Shown: piece by piece, positions 13,122 to 13,572 of the stretch
Layout of the letters: each line of letters begins with the position of its first letter
Position numbering within the stretch: position 1 is the stretch's first letter
Assembly (NCBI GenBank): GCA_020063545.1
Contig: JAGUUF010000391.1
Location: forward strand, 1 to 13,572
Reading direction: 5' to 3'
Length of the DNA stretch: 13,572 bases
Origin: Cytophagales bacterium
Lineage (GTDB): Bacteria; Bacteroidota; Bacteroidia; Cytophagales; Cyclobacteriaceae
Made by a program: the position numbers and the translations under genes
Notes under the pieces: generated by a model
Database searches by the model: none
The model's input: the letters and a program-made list of their open reading frames with translations, nothing else
What the model was told of the DNA's origin: nothing

Positions 13122-13572
13122 ATGGAGATGGAAGACGAAAAGCGGGCAACGGAGGGATTATTTCAAGAAGCCGGGTTGATTGACCATGATGAAACTGCCA
13201 TTCTTAAATCAGAGGCAGACCTGGTTGACCACAGCGAAACGATGGCAGAGGCCGTGCATCCTGCCGGCTCCCCTGATTATCAGCAATACACTAAGGAACA
13301 ATTGCTTTCGGCACTGAAGGAACTTGCCGCACATTCGGGGCAAGTCAATGTCGATCCGGTGCTTCGCGAAATCCGGCATGCGTATGATGAACTTCGCCAG
13401 CGCGAAAAAGACAGTGCCTTTAACCGTTACCTGCTGGATGGCGGCTCACCCGATGGGTTTGCCTATAAAGGCGATGCCCTGGATACCTCTTTCGATCAGT
13501 TCCTGAAAATAATCCGCGAAAAGCGCCAGCAGTATATCCGGTTTCAGGAAGACCAGAAAAACGAAAACTACA
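13122..13572 (+). CDS. N-terminal part of a DUF349-type protein (3' end outside the window)
   Basis: An open frame starts at ATG 13122, just after an in-frame stop at 13107, and runs past the window edge, giving 150 residues. The protein starts with an acidic tail (about 1-50) containing two similar motifs, LIDHDET (19-25) and LVDHSET (34-40). Then comes a helical segment beginning YTKEQLLSALKELA (about 56-69) and a charged, Arg/Glu/Gln-rich stretch ending in IREKRQQYIRFQEDQKNENY. This arrangement is that of the N-terminus of the long, helical DUF349 proteins common in Bacteroidetes. The DUF349 repeats themselves would lie beyond the window, so the name rests on the N-terminal pattern. Function is unknown. 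A second in-frame ATG at 13128 is possible. Confidence 0.7.
   Translation, partial: MEMEDEKRATEGLFQEAGLIDHDETAILKSEADLVDHSETMAEAVHPAGSPDYQQYTKEQLLSALKELAAHSGQVNVDPVLREIRHAYDELRQREKDSAFNRYLLDGGSPDGFAYKGDALDTSFDQFLKIIREKRQQYIRFQEDQKNENY

Overview
The window carries a run of conserved housekeeping genes from a member of the Bacteroidetes, most likely Cytophagales or a relative. Three things point there. Several genes are preceded by the Bacteroidetes-type promoter (TTG, about 19-21 bases, then TAnnTTTG) rather than -35/-10 boxes. The primary sigma factor is the short 287-residue form without region 1.1. The gene set includes the small START-like protein, a long LptF/LptG permease, a BshB1-type deacetylase and a DUF349 protein. 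Genus-level assignment is inference.

Layout. At 2-265 (+) is the 3' end of a probable outer-membrane beta-barrel gene. It overlaps tail to tail with a minus-strand sugar-phosphorylation cluster transcribed pgi (3905-2256), pfkA (2197-1214), ROK sugar kinase (1214-225). Together these would carry out hexose phosphorylation, isomerisation of glucose-6-phosphate and the committed phosphofructokinase step. Upstream of pgi is a CAT-anticodon tRNA (4025-3952) with its own promoter and an intrinsic terminator. From 4130 to 9879 all genes are on the plus strand: a START-like protein, an LptF/LptG permease, rpsO, pnp and rpoD. rpsO and rpoD each end in a clear hairpin-plus-U terminator. Then comes a two-gene thiol-redox unit, trxB-bshB1 (9952-11615), whose reading frames overlap by 4 bases. 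pdxH (12258-11617, minus) converges on bshB1 with one base between the stop codons. A YqgE/AlgH-family gene (12341-12916, plus) diverges from pdxH. The window ends inside a DUF349-type gene that starts at 13122.

The longest stretch without a gene is 12917-13121 (205 bases). It is mostly filled by a 149-bp palindromic element with perfect 16-bp terminal inverted repeats and internal CACAAAG repeats, which is the least explained sequence in the window. I see no CRISPR array, transposase, phage gene, toxin-antitoxin pair or defence gene. Apart from the palindromic element and some regulatory or architectural details (the glycolytic cluster, the trxB-bshB1 coupling, the enlarged LptF/G loop, the pnp leader hairpin), this is an ordinary chromosomal core region.
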